A stretch of DNA of 42,630 nt from an uncultured Ruminococcus sp. (lineage in GTDB: Bacteria > Bacillota > Clostridia > Monoglobales > Monoglobaceae), in NCBI GenBank assembly GCA_902797885.1, contig CADBUP010000153.1:1-42630 (forward strand), given 5' to 3'. This document shows positions 17,916 to 26,118 of the stretch, one piece after another. Position 1 is the first letter of the stretch; each line of letters starts with the position of its first letter. The notes beneath the pieces were generated by a model. That model saw only the letters and a program-made list of their open reading frames with translations. It did not search any database and had not been told where the DNA came from. The translations under genes and the position numbers were made by a program.

Positions 17916-17968
17916 TAAGGCTGATATAAAATCGTTCACATCCCTGCGGATAATTTTAATCAGCCTTA
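17916..17968 (-). terminator. Hairpin between FGGY kinase and etfBA (attenuator or partial terminator)
   Basis: TAAGGCTGAT and ATCAGCCTTA pair perfectly over 10 bp. Directly inside, TAAAAT can pair with ATTTTA, giving a long stem with one bulge. On the minus strand the stem is followed by GTCTTTTTAG. It sits in the only large gap of the operon, so it probably lowers or regulates etfBA expression or stabilises an RNA end. Confidence 0.5.
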
Positions 17969-17972
17969 TATC

Positions 17973-19445
17973 CTAATATTCTCCGTTATATATATCCTCT
18001 AAGGCCCTTTGAACAGCCTTATACTTATTGAAAACAACGTGATATTTCTCGGTATTTTCAAGGTTCGGAATTGCCTGAGACACTATCTCGTTACAGATTT
18101 CAACCGCCTTCCGACAGCTTTCAAAAACCCCGGCAGAAACACCGGCAAGCATTGCCGAGCCGAACGAGGAATCGGCATATTTCATCTCAACAAGTCTCAA
18201 GTTCAGCGCGTCCGAAATCATCTGCCGCCAAAGCGGACTCTTGCCGCCGCCGCCGATTATTACCGCGCTGTCGTTATGCGGAATATTTATATTTTCAAGC
18301 GTCCGCATACAATCAAGCATAGACATAGCCACGCCCTCTAACACCGCCCGTGTAAAATGCGCCTTTGTATGAGACGCGCGAACGCCGACAAAGTCAGCGC
18401 ACAAATTCGGATTTGCATACGGAGTAAGCTCACCGTTGAGATACGGATGGAATATAAGTCCGTCAGCGCCTATCGGAATTCTCTCTGCCATCATATCAAG
18501 CTCTCGGTAATCGCCGCCGAATGTATCCCTAAACCATCGGTACGACGCCGCACAGGACTTTGTTGCCGTTCCCGGATAGAAAAGACCGTCTGTTATATGC
18601 GAATAATTTATCAGATTGGTGTCAGGATATGGCCTGTCAGTAATGACGCATATTCTGCCTGCGGTTGCAAGCTTAAGCGTCATCTGACCCTTGCTTACCG
18701 CTCCTGCGGCAAACACCTCCATAACCGTATCGGTCGTTCCGCAAAGCACAGGCGTTCCTTCGGCAAGGCCGCTCAGCTTCGCCGCCTCGGACGTAACCCT
18801 TCCGACTATATCGGCCGGCTTTACAAGCTTTGGCATCATCCGTGTGTCTATATCAAGAATTCCGCAGAGCTCTTCGCTCCACTCCATCTTGTTTATATCA
18901 AACATCATTGAGCCTTCGGCCTCGATGTAATCGGTCACATAGTCGCCGGTAAGACAATGTCTGACATAGTCCTTAGCAAACATAATCCTCTTTGTTTTTT
19001 TCCAGTTCTGCGGCTCGTTATTTTTAATCCACATCAGTTCGGGAAGAGACCATATAGTATCGGGCTTGTGCAATACCTGTATGTCGATTATGTCCGAAAA
19101 ATTTTCTTTAAGATATTTGACCTCGGCCATACTTCTCGTGTCCGTCCAATAAATTGCAGGGCGGATAACATTAAAATTCTCATCCATTATAACAGCGGTA
19201 TGAGTCGCCGCGTCAAGCGAAACAGCGCAGATATTCTCCGCTGAAACGCCGCTCTTTTTAAGAACGCCGCTTATGTTTTTGACCGTTGCATCGACCCAAT
19301 CTCTCGGATTCTGCTCCGCATACCCCGGTTTGGGGTAACTCGTCGGATATTCACAAGTACTTGTCGCACAGATTTTTCCGTCAGAATTAAGCAAGGTCGC
19401 CTTTGAAGCGCCGCCGCCGAAATCAATACCCAATAAATACTTCAT
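17973..19445 (-). CDS. FGGY-family carbohydrate kinase (xylulokinase-like)
   Basis: An ATP-dependent sugar kinase of the ASKHA fold, 490 residues, the usual FGGY length. It starts with LLGIDFGGGASKATLLNSDG (phosphate-1 loop), has DAATHTAVIMDE and YWTDTRS, and an ATP-site glycine cluster IIGGGGKSPLWRQM near 410. Overall it is closest to xylulokinase-type members, but the neighbours do not point to plain xylose use. A ketose or polyol is the likely substrate, perhaps the product of the FucI-fold isomerase encoded first in the operon. ATG at 19445 has GAGG 8 nt upstream and begins 17 nt after iolB. Confidence 0.88.
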   Translation of the reverse strand: MKYLLGIDFGGGASKATLLNSDGKICATSTCEYPTSYPKPGYAEQNPRDWVDATVKNISGVLKKSGVSAENICAVSLDAATHTAVIMDENFNVIRPAIYWTDTRSMAEVKYLKENFSDIIDIQVLHKPDTIWSLPELMWIKNNEPQNWKKTKRIMFAKDYVRHCLTGDYVTDYIEAEGSMMFDINKMEWSEELCGILDIDTRMMPKLVKPADIVGRVTSEAAKLSGLAEGTPVLCGTTDTVMEVFAAGAVSKGQMTLKLATAGRICVITDRPYPDTNLINYSHITDGLFYPGTATKSCAASYRWFRDTFGGDYRELDMMAERIPIGADGLIFHPYLNGELTPYANPNLCADFVGVRASHTKAHFTRAVLEGVAMSMLDCMRTLENINIPHNDSAVIIGGGGKSPLWRQMISDALNLRLVEMKYADSSFGSAMLAGVSAGVFESCRKAVEICNEIVSQAIPNLENTEKYHVVFNKYKAVQRALEDIYNGEY

Positions 19446-19462
19446 TTTTCATACCTCGAATG

Positions 19463-20251
19463 TTATTTGTTAAGGTGAGCGTGTTCCTCATCTGTTGTCA
19501 TATAAAAACCTCTGTCCTCACCCGCCATAATCCACAGATAATAGTTGTCATATCCCGGCGCGGTATGGAATGGGTGATAACCTCTCGGAATTTCAACAAA
19601 ATCACCGTTTTTAACGGTATAGGTTTCGTCGATGTCACCCTCCATTGTATATACACGCTGAATTCCGAAACCTTGCGGCTTTTTGAATTCATAGTAATAG
19701 ATTTCTTCAGTCTCGGCCTCGGTCGGCATATTGTCATCATCATGCTTGTGCGGAGGATAGCTTGCCCACTGGCCGCCCTTAACAAATGCCTCGCCTATAT
19801 AAAGCATTTTTGATTTTACTCTCTCATCAAGAATAAAGTGGGCCTCTCTTTCCCATCCCGGCTTACCCAGATTCTTGATAATAACGTCCTCAGGGTTAAT
19901 TATAGCCGGTTCAAATGTTTCACAGCAGGGCGACTTTGATACGCAAATTTGAACCTCGCCCCTTGCCTTGATTGAATACGGAGTGTTCGCCGGTACATAA
20001 ATACAGGTTGCCGCCCCGCCAAACACGTCTTTACGCCTTCCGACGTTTTCAAACTTAAAGTTCTCGCCGTATACATCACACTTACCGCCGAGAATAACCA
20101 GCGCATACTCCTTATCCTTCTCGCGGTATGATTTTACATCACCGTCCGCAAGACGAAGCATATCAATTTCCACCTTTTGACAAGCGCTGTTTTCTCTTTT
20201 ATAAATTTCAGACTTGCCGAACTTTTTATTCCAGTTTCTCTTATAGTTCAT
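19463..20251 (-). CDS. iolB: 5-deoxy-glucuronate isomerase family protein (IolB-like)
   Basis: A bicupin of the KduI/IolB family, 262 residues. IolB converts 5-deoxy-D-glucuronate to 5-dehydro-2-deoxy-D-gluconate in myo-inositol breakdown. Seen here: the metal-site motif YPPHKHDDD near 180, EEIYYYEF, and the second cupin end GYHPFHTAPGYDNYYLWIMAG. ATG at 20251 is preferred because AAGGAG lies 10 nt upstream; a GTG three codons earlier is adjacent to that site. It overlaps the PfkB gene by 11 nt. The next two inositol steps (IolC-like kinase, IolJ-like aldolase) are encoded immediately upstream, but iolG, iolE and iolD are absent from the window, so the true substrate may differ. Confidence 0.85.
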   Translation of the reverse strand: MNYKRNWNKKFGKSEIYKRENSACQKVEIDMLRLADGDVKSYREKDKEYALVILGGKCDVYGENFKFENVGRRKDVFGGAATCIYVPANTPYSIKARGEVQICVSKSPCCETFEPAIINPEDVIIKNLGKPGWEREAHFILDERVKSKMLYIGEAFVKGGQWASYPPHKHDDDNMPTEAETEEIYYYEFKKPQGFGIQRVYTMEGDIDETYTVKNGDFVEIPRGYHPFHTAPGYDNYYLWIMAGEDRGFYMTTDEEHAHLNK

Positions 20252-21146
20252 TATATCCACGCTCCTTCAAGAAATTTTTAACCTCATCAAACCCGGGTAC
20301 GCTCTCACGCGCGCCCACACCTGTACATTTAAGCGCCGATACCGCGCTTGAAAAAATACAGCATTTTTTATAATTATAACCCATCTCCGCCGCAAATGCA
20401 AACGCCCCGTGAAAAACGTCGCCCGAACCGTTTGAGTCCACAGCGTCAACCGGGAAGGCAGGGTAATGCCACACCTCGGTTCCGTCATACATAACGCCGC
20501 CTTGCTTTCCGTCGGTGATGATGACTACCTCGGGCGAATACTTCTCATACAGAAGCCTTGCCGCGTCCTCAATGTTTTCGGCATTTGTGTGCCCTAAGGC
20601 AAATTCCGCCGACGGAATCAGAATATCGGCATAAACAAGAAGCCTTTCGACTCCGTCATACAATCCGCCGGCATCATACAAGACCTTTGTCCCGTTCTCA
20701 GCCGCAGCTTTCGCGGCGTCAACAGCGGCGTCAAGGTCGTTTCCGTCAACCATCAATATATCAGATGCCGCGACGGCCGACCTTTGTTCATCCGAAAGCA
20801 CAAGCGGCGGAAGCATTCCCTTATCAAAAACACAGGTTCTCGACGCCGTCTTTTTGTTCAGCCATATAAAAGAAGTAAACGCCGCTCCTTCCAAAAGATT
20901 TATAAGGCTTGTGTCAACGCCGTAGCGTTTCATATCATCGACCAAAAACTGACCCATCGCGTCCCTGCTTAAATTCCCGATAAACGCGGCTTTTGCGCCG
21001 AGCCTCGCCGCGGCGCAAAGGCCCGTTGCGCACGGTCCTCCGCCGCTTATCTTAACCGCATCGGCACGCATTTTTGTATCCTCTCTCGGCATATCCGAGA
21101 GAGTTATCAGCGTGTCATACACATTTGCTCCGATTCCTATAATCAT
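20241..21146 (-). CDS. PfkB-family carbohydrate kinase
   Basis: A ribokinase-fold sugar kinase of 301 residues. It has the N-terminal substrate motif ISGGGPCATGLCAAARLG (33-50) and the C-terminal anion-hole motif DSNGSGDVFHGAFAFA with catalytic D243. Between iolB and a class II aldolase it occupies the slot of IolC (5-dehydro-2-deoxygluconokinase), but the family is too broad for a firm substrate call; IolC is often somewhat longer. The ATG overlaps the aldolase stop (ATGA, 4 nt), so the two are translationally coupled. Confidence 0.85.
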   Translation of the reverse strand: MIIGIGANVYDTLITLSDMPREDTKMRADAVKISGGGPCATGLCAAARLGAKAAFIGNLSRDAMGQFLVDDMKRYGVDTSLINLLEGAAFTSFIWLNKKTASRTCVFDKGMLPPLVLSDEQRSAVAASDILMVDGNDLDAAVDAAKAAAENGTKVLYDAGGLYDGVERLLVYADILIPSAEFALGHTNAENIEDAARLLYEKYSPEVVIITDGKQGGVMYDGTEVWHYPAFPVDAVDSNGSGDVFHGAFAFAAEMGYNYKKCCIFSSAVSALKCTGVGARESVPGFDEVKNFLKERGYNEL

Positions 21147-21970
21147 ACTCTGTTCCTTGCTCCCAAAAGGTCAATCTTAGTAAGTGCAAATTTCTTTACG
21201 CTTTCGATTGCATCCTTCATAAACAAATCTATCGCCACTAAGTCTCTCGATGTTTCAAAAACCTTATCGAGGAACGAATAACAAACATCCGTACCAAAGT
21301 TAATCTTTCTGATTCCGGCATCAACCGCCGCCTTTAACTGGTCATCGGGAACACCGCTTCCGCCGTGAAGAACGAGGTGAACGTCTGTTGCCTTATGTAT
21401 ATCCGAAATTCTCTGAATATCCAGCTTCGGCGCTTTTTTATATCTTCCGTGAGCTGTTCCAACCAAAATAGCAAGAGCACATACTCCCGTCTTATCAACA
21501 AACTCAACCGCCTCATCGACCTTTGTGAACTCCTGCATCTCGGCGTCGTTTACGCTTCCGATATGACCAAGCTCGCCCTCAACGGGAATTCCCACAGCAT
21601 CGCACATCTCAACAACCTCTTTTGTCGCCTTCTTATTCTCTTCAAACGGAAGATTAGAGTTATCAATCATAATTCCGCTCGCGCCGTATCTGAGCGCTCT
21701 TATAACCTCTGTCTTGCCGGCGCCGTGGTCAAGGTGGAAGCAAACAGGAACGCTCGCCCTCTTAGCGGCAGCCAAAACAATCGGAGATACAAAGTATCCC
21801 TCTTCGTTAGTAAAAAGTCTTGAATAACTCTGGATAATCACAGGCGATTTTGCTTCCTCCGCCGCTCTGATGATTCCCATAACCGTCTCCATATTATACA
21901 CATTGAATGCAGGGATGGCATATCCGCCTTCCTCCGCCATGTCAAGAATCTGTTTTAAGTTTATAAGCAT
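21143..21970 (-). CDS. Class II ketose-bisphosphate aldolase (FbaA/IolJ/GatY type)
   Basis: A zinc-dependent aldolase of 275 residues, expected to cleave a ketose phosphate to DHAP and a three-carbon aldehyde. The catalytic D81 and zinc ligand H82 lie in FHLDHGAGK; other family motifs are VEGELGHIGSV, VGTAHGRYK (zinc His) and VLHGGSGVPDD (zinc His, DHAP phosphate loop). Length fits IolJ, GatY and short FBA members. The start overlaps the end of the Fe-S gene by 10 nt, with GAGGAGG inside the latter's last codons. Next to PfkB and IolB-like genes, an IolJ-like role (yielding malonate semialdehyde plus DHAP) is plausible. Confidence 0.88.
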   Translation of the reverse strand: MLINLKQILDMAEEGGYAIPAFNVYNMETVMGIIRAAEEAKSPVIIQSYSRLFTNEEGYFVSPIVLAAAKRASVPVCFHLDHGAGKTEVIRALRYGASGIMIDNSNLPFEENKKATKEVVEMCDAVGIPVEGELGHIGSVNDAEMQEFTKVDEAVEFVDKTGVCALAILVGTAHGRYKKAPKLDIQRISDIHKATDVHLVLHGGSGVPDDQLKAAVDAGIRKINFGTDVCYSFLDKVFETSRDLVAIDLFMKDAIESVKKFALTKIDLLGARNRV

Positions 21971-23049
21971 TCTGAGATAACCTCCTCTACCGTCTTTAAG
22001 TCAATACCGTCAGGCTTAACCGAAAGCATCATCTCATATTCGGCCGGACACTCGGTTACAACGGTCTCCGCACCCATATTTCTTGCGTTAATCCAGCGTG
22101 ACTGTGCCACTTCTTTCATAACATCGGGCATATACTCATTCATAATAAGGTTTCCGGCAAGCATAGTATCCTTTCCGAATATAAGCATTTCGCGGTTCTC
22201 TCCGCACGCCTTTATAATATCTCTTATCGGTTCAACCTCGTCAAGATCTCTCGAAAGCAATGCCGAATCCTGAATCGTGTACGCCTTATTTGACTTTTTA
22301 ACCTTGAGTGTTCCGTTCTTAATCAGCTCAGCCATGTATGAAGTGAAGGTAACAACGTTTGCGCTTAAATCGATACCCCACTCTTTATATTCGCGAAGGA
22401 ATACCTTAGCATCCGCAGGGTCATAGCATACAACGGTCTTAAAGTTAAGCACCTTTGCACAGTTTTCCATAACTCCCTTTGATTCTGCCGTCTTTCCGAT
22501 CAGGGTTTCAATCGCATATCCGCTGTCAGGCTCGTTCTTCAAAACCGTGAAGCTTACCCCCGCCTTTTTCAAAAGCCTGATTGCTTCTATCGCCGACTTC
22601 GGGCTTTTATATATCGCATCTCTGCCCAGGAACAAAAGTGTATCGGCCGTCTCGGGAAGCGAGTCGATTTCCGCTTTAAGCTCTGAATCAACCTCGGCTA
22701 TGCCATAGACGTTTCCTGTATTTTGAAGATTCTCAATCAGCTTCATTATGTAAGGAGGGGTCTTACCCTTCATAATCAATTCGCTTCTGACTTCCTTTAC
22801 CACCTTAACCGGATCCCAGCCGGTCACACACTCTTTTGTGCAGGCGCCGCAAAGAGCACATTCATAGACGTTATCGGCAACACCCTCGAGCGGCTCTGCA
22901 TCTCTCTCAACGAGTGAAAGAGCAAGCATTCTCGCACGGGCGGTATTTCTCTCCTGGCCTGTCACGTTTCCTATCGGACAGATATGTCTGCACATCCAAC
23001 AGAAACGACAGCTATCGATAATTTCTTTACTTTTTTGTGAAATAAGCAT
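21961..23049 (-). CDS. Two-cluster Fe-S protein of the GlcF/HdrD-like group, CCG motifs lost
   Basis: A 362-residue electron-transfer subunit. Two 4Fe-4S sites are clear: C14-C17-C20-C24 and C64-C67-C70-C74. The C-terminal half has the overall layout of the GlcF/LutA/HdrD cysteine-rich repeats, ending in GAETVVTECPAEYEMM, but I find no CCG motif in either repeat; the expected position of the last one reads LIFGKDTMLAG. So the ferredoxin part is intact while the special cluster-binding half looks degenerate. It lies 14 nt behind the FAD oxidase gene and most likely carries that enzyme's electrons to the fused ETF. Confidence 0.85.
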   Translation of the reverse strand: MLISQKSKEIIDSCRFCWMCRHICPIGNVTGQERNTARARMLALSLVERDAEPLEGVADNVYECALCGACTKECVTGWDPVKVVKEVRSELIMKGKTPPYIMKLIENLQNTGNVYGIAEVDSELKAEIDSLPETADTLLFLGRDAIYKSPKSAIEAIRLLKKAGVSFTVLKNEPDSGYAIETLIGKTAESKGVMENCAKVLNFKTVVCYDPADAKVFLREYKEWGIDLSANVVTFTSYMAELIKNGTLKVKKSNKAYTIQDSALLSRDLDEVEPIRDIIKACGENREMLIFGKDTMLAGNLIMNEYMPDVMKEVAQSRWINARNMGAETVVTECPAEYEMMLSVKPDGIDLKTVEEVISECL

Positions 23050-23063
23050 ATTTAAGTACCTCC

Positions 23064-24488
23064 TTACAGTCCAAGTTTAAACGGATTCATAATTCCGTTC
23101 GGGTCAAGTGATTTCTTCAGTCCTTCAAACACCTGCATAGCGGGTCCGTACTGTTCCTTCATAAGCCGGCCAAGCTTGATTCCGACACCGTGATGATCGT
23201 TTACAACGCCGCCGTTAGCAAGAGCGGTTCTTACGCCGCAGCTCCAGATAGCGTTATGAAGTCTGAGCGCCTCATGCGGATCTTCGGGAACATCATCGAT
23301 TATAAATCTGTCATAAATCATACAACCCCACTCATACCAGTGCGAGAAATGTGCTATAAACCGCGCCATCGGGAAGTTGGTTTCAACGGCCTTCTTCATT
23401 TCCCAATAAATTTTTTCAATCTTATCATAAGGTGCGATTGTATCCATTGTTCCGAAAAGCTGAGGAAGATCCATCATATTTCCCGGATAGAAGAAAGTTA
23501 TCTTCTCCTTCCACCACTTTTCGCCGTATTCAGAGCCTAAATCCTCCGCTCCGTACTTAGCAAAGGTCTCCATCATAATCTTGTGTTCAACATCTACTAT
23601 TTCCTTAACGCCTTCAATCGCGATGTTCATAAACGCGCCCTTTTTCTCAACGCCGACAATTTTCTTGATTAGAGTTGAGGTTTCGGCTTCATCATAAAGA
23701 CGCATAACCGATGGTTTAAACTTCTGAAGAAGCTCCTTGCCCGCTTTAAAAGCGTCGGTCATATTATGGAACAAAAATCCTCTGAACTGACGTGATTCGG
23801 GCTGGTCATATATTCTCATCTGAGCCTTTGTCATAACACCGAGAGTACCCTCAGAGCCAATGAATATCTGATTGAGGTCGGGACCCGCCGCGTGCTTCGG
23901 CGCAGGAGATGTGTTGATTATATCACCGTTCGGAAGAACCACCTCCATACCGAGTACCATATCGTCAATCTTTCCGTACTTGGTTGAAGAAACGCCGATA
24001 CCTCTGTGCGCAAGAAATCCGCCGACCGTTGAGCAGGTAAGCGAACTCGGATAGTGCATTGTCGCATATCCCTTCTCATTCGCCGCCCATTCGATGTGCT
24101 TATAAATAGAACCCGTTCCGCATTCTATGTACATACTGTCGGTGTTAACGTCATAAATCTTATTCATACGCTTGGTATCGAGAAGGATACCTCCGGCAAC
24201 GGGAAGCGCGCCGCCCTGCGTTCCGCCGCCGCCGCCCCATGTGGTAACGGGAAGCTTATAATAATTCGCTATCTTAAGCACCGCCGAGGTTTCCTTTGCA
24301 TCCTTCGGCGAAACGATTATATCAGCCTCGGGCATTCTCTCGCCCCTGTCCGCCCACATTCTCGAAAGCCAGAAATAATCGACTCCGTGAGTAAGCTTGT
24401 CAATCTCACGCGTCGAACAATTCTCTCTTCCGACAGCGTCCTCAAATTCAGATAAAATCATATCCATCATAAAACTGTTTAACTGCAT
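23064..24488 (-). CDS. FAD-linked oxidase of the VAO/GlcD family (AGPS-like)
   Basis: A 474-residue flavoprotein with an N-terminal PCMH-type FAD-binding domain (about 45-220: VSPKDAKETSAVLKIANYYKLPV, TTWGGGGGTQGG, then GSEGTLGVMTKAQMRI). The FAD-oxidase C-domain ends with NDHHGVGIKLGRLM and SLDPNGIMNPFKLGL. The histidine-rich NDHHGVG is reminiscent of alkyl-DHAP synthases as well as D-lactate/glycolate dehydrogenases. With the following Fe-S protein and the distal ETF fusion it resembles ETF-linked lactate dehydrogenases such as the Acetobacterium LctBCD complex. The likely reaction is oxidation of a 2-hydroxyacid or a related alcohol; the substrate is unknown. ATG at 24488 follows GGAGG. 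Confidence 0.88.
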   Translation of the reverse strand: MQLNSFMMDMILSEFEDAVGRENCSTREIDKLTHGVDYFWLSRMWADRGERMPEADIIVSPKDAKETSAVLKIANYYKLPVTTWGGGGGTQGGALPVAGGILLDTKRMNKIYDVNTDSMYIECGTGSIYKHIEWAANEKGYATMHYPSSLTCSTVGGFLAHRGIGVSSTKYGKIDDMVLGMEVVLPNGDIINTSPAPKHAAGPDLNQIFIGSEGTLGVMTKAQMRIYDQPESRQFRGFLFHNMTDAFKAGKELLQKFKPSVMRLYDEAETSTLIKKIVGVEKKGAFMNIAIEGVKEIVDVEHKIMMETFAKYGAEDLGSEYGEKWWKEKITFFYPGNMMDLPQLFGTMDTIAPYDKIEKIYWEMKKAVETNFPMARFIAHFSHWYEWGCMIYDRFIIDDVPEDPHEALRLHNAIWSCGVRTALANGGVVNDHHGVGIKLGRLMKEQYGPAMQVFEGLKKSLDPNGIMNPFKLGL

Positions 24489-24532
24489 AATTTTTCCTCC
24501 TTATTTATCTGTTATTTTCCGTTATTTTCTGA

Positions 24533-25936
24533 TTACTCTTCTATCGGGTCATAGTCAAGCCCCGGAATATACTTACAAAATTCTTCAAGTATCTCGGCAT
24601 AGTTTCCGTATGCCTCTGTCATATGGTGAATGTACGGGCCGTTTATCAGTTTTTTCTCTATGCCCGGTAAATCCTTAAATTCCGCCCAAAGGTACGTGCC
24701 GAATGTATGCGGGCCGTCGGTTGTCTTAAACTCGCCGCCGAGAAGAGTATACTTACCCTCATCGCCCTGGAAACGCGCGATTGTATACCTTCCGTCTTTC
24801 GCCTTAAACGACGGTTTTGTGTTAAACAGCCTTGCCTTCTCATTCTCAGCCTTTATCGAATACGGGAACGGGCCGCAATGCCACAAAAGCTCGGCGTTCT
24901 TGTTCTCGGGGTGTCTTGTCGTGAACTCGCCGAACAGCGGAGCCGCCTTTCCCCTTGAAGCACATCTCAAAAGCGCACAGGTGATTGCACCGTGAACATC
25001 CGATTCGCACGCAACAATATATCCCATATCATAGAGAATACTCATAGCGAGACATGGGTTTGAGCCGAGGGCAAGAGGCATAGCCGTCCAGCACTCTGAT
25101 GCAAGAACATCCGCACCCGTTTCTTCAAACACATCAATATAAGCATAAACAAATGCGGCGAGCTTCCTTATATCATCGTCGGACATTCCCGAAACATCAT
25201 ACTTTGACTTAATTTCTTCAATATCCTTTGAAAGTTCGCTTGCCTTACCTATTAAGACCTTTCCGAACTTTTCCTCAAACTGAGCGATATTATAGTTATT
25301 CATATTAATTCCGAACTTTTCAACGAGCTCAAGTTCGTTATACATAACGCTTTTAAACGGGGTAAGTCTCGTTCCGACCTGAGTGACATTAAGATTTTTA
25401 AAATTCTTAACCATTGTGACAACTGAAAGGAACTTTTCAAAGCCCTCTTTGAAAATATTGCTGTCCACCGGACAATTTTCTATGTAAGAAAACGGAATGT
25501 GATACCTGCGAAGCTGCTTGCTTATCGCGAACAGTCCGCACTGTGAATCGGTATAACGCGTACCGTCCGCTTCAAAAACAGTATCCTGCGGCCCCCACAA
25601 AAGAACGGGAACCCCCATCGCTTTCGCAAGCCTTCCGCACGCCTCTTCGTTTCCGAAGTTACAGTTAATAATAAAAATCGCGTCAACTTTTTCTTCTTTT
25701 AAATAGGAACAGACCTTATCACAGTCGGCATTGTCATAGAAGATACCCATATCGTTGAGCCATTCAAGGTCAACATACTCGGTATTTTCATCCCGAAAAT
25801 TATTTTTTATATAATCTAAAACAATGTTTTTTCTTTCCACACCCTTTGCAGGCTCAAAAATGCCCTTGCGTGTGGCAAAATCGCCCAAATTCCTGATATC
25901 CGGAATCAGTCCGATTTTTATTTTATAGTCTAACAT
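24533..25936 (-). CDS. L-fucose/L-arabinose isomerase-fold protein
   Basis: A 467-residue protein whose C-terminal part matches the fucose/arabinose isomerase fold: ECWTAMPLALGSNPCLAMS, then IVACESDVHGA with a probable metal-binding glutamate and aspartate, and a late histidine in YIHHMTEAYGNY. The N-terminal half (IGLIPDIRNLGDFA, VDAIFIINCNFGNEEACG) forms the Rossmann-like domains of these enzymes. It should interconvert an aldose and a ketose, but it is shorter than FucI (about 590 residues), so the substrate should not be assumed to be fucose. It is the first gene of the operon; ATG at 25936 follows GGAGG, and one operator copy overlaps the leader just before that site. Confidence 0.8.
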   Translation of the reverse strand: MLDYKIKIGLIPDIRNLGDFATRKGIFEPAKGVERKNIVLDYIKNNFRDENTEYVDLEWLNDMGIFYDNADCDKVCSYLKEEKVDAIFIINCNFGNEEACGRLAKAMGVPVLLWGPQDTVFEADGTRYTDSQCGLFAISKQLRRYHIPFSYIENCPVDSNIFKEGFEKFLSVVTMVKNFKNLNVTQVGTRLTPFKSVMYNELELVEKFGINMNNYNIAQFEEKFGKVLIGKASELSKDIEEIKSKYDVSGMSDDDIRKLAAFVYAYIDVFEETGADVLASECWTAMPLALGSNPCLAMSILYDMGYIVACESDVHGAITCALLRCASRGKAAPLFGEFTTRHPENKNAELLWHCGPFPYSIKAENEKARLFNTKPSFKAKDGRYTIARFQGDEGKYTLLGGEFKTTDGPHTFGTYLWAEFKDLPGIEKKLINGPYIHHMTEAYGNYAEILEEFCKYIPGLDYDPIEE

Positions 25937-25948
25937 TTAAGCACCTCC

Positions 25949-25963
25949 TGAAAATAATTTTCA
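25949..25963. promoter_or_regulatory. Operator copy 1 (palindrome in the operon leader)
   Basis: TGAAAATAATTTTCA, a 15-bp palindrome around a central A, placed in the leader of the minus-strand operon immediately before its ribosome binding site. Same core as the two copies below. Confidence 0.6.
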
Positions 25964-25988
25964 TAAATCGGTTATTTATTTTACTGAT

Positions 25989-26017
25989 ATTATAGCATAT
26001 GGTGAAAATATTTTCAA
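25989..26017 (-). promoter_or_regulatory. Promoter of the eight-gene sugar/redox operon
   Basis: Minus strand TTGAAA (26012-26017), 17-nt spacer, TATAAT (25989-25994), with TGC before the -10 (extended -10). The perfect palindrome at 26003-26016 overlaps the -35 and half of the spacer, so a bound repressor would exclude RNA polymerase. Confidence 0.8.
26003..26016. promoter_or_regulatory. Operator copy 2 (perfect 14-bp palindrome)
   Basis: TGAAAATATTTTCA is identical on both strands and lies across the -35 region of the minus-strand operon. AT-rich TGAAA...TTTCA dyads are known targets of RpiR-family regulators. It lacks the central CG of a CcpA cre box. Confidence 0.7.
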
Positions 26018-26055
26018 CCCCTTTATTTAATTTTTTTAAAAAATTTTTTTAGTAT

Positions 26056-26084
26056 TTGACAAATTATAAATAAAATAGTATAAT
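26056..26084 (+). promoter_or_regulatory. Consensus promoter of rpiR
   Basis: TTGACA (26056-26061), 17-nt spacer, TATAAT (26079-26084): both hexamers match consensus exactly. Operator copy 3 lies just downstream. Confidence 0.85.
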
Positions 26085-26090
26085 ATATTC

Positions 26091-26104
26091 AAAAATAATT
26101 TTCA
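26091..26104. promoter_or_regulatory. Operator copy 3 (near-palindrome at the rpiR start site)
   Basis: AAAAATAATTTTCA, one base different from copy 1 over the shared 14 nt, covers the expected transcription start of rpiR between the -10 and the ribosome binding site. It suggests autorepression. Confidence 0.55.
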
Positions 26105-26118
26105 TTTTGAGGTAATTT

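Noticed and set aside
26003-26016. CcpA cre site
   Set aside because: The palindrome lacks the central CG expected in cre boxes and occurs in three copies around rpiR, which fits a local regulator better.
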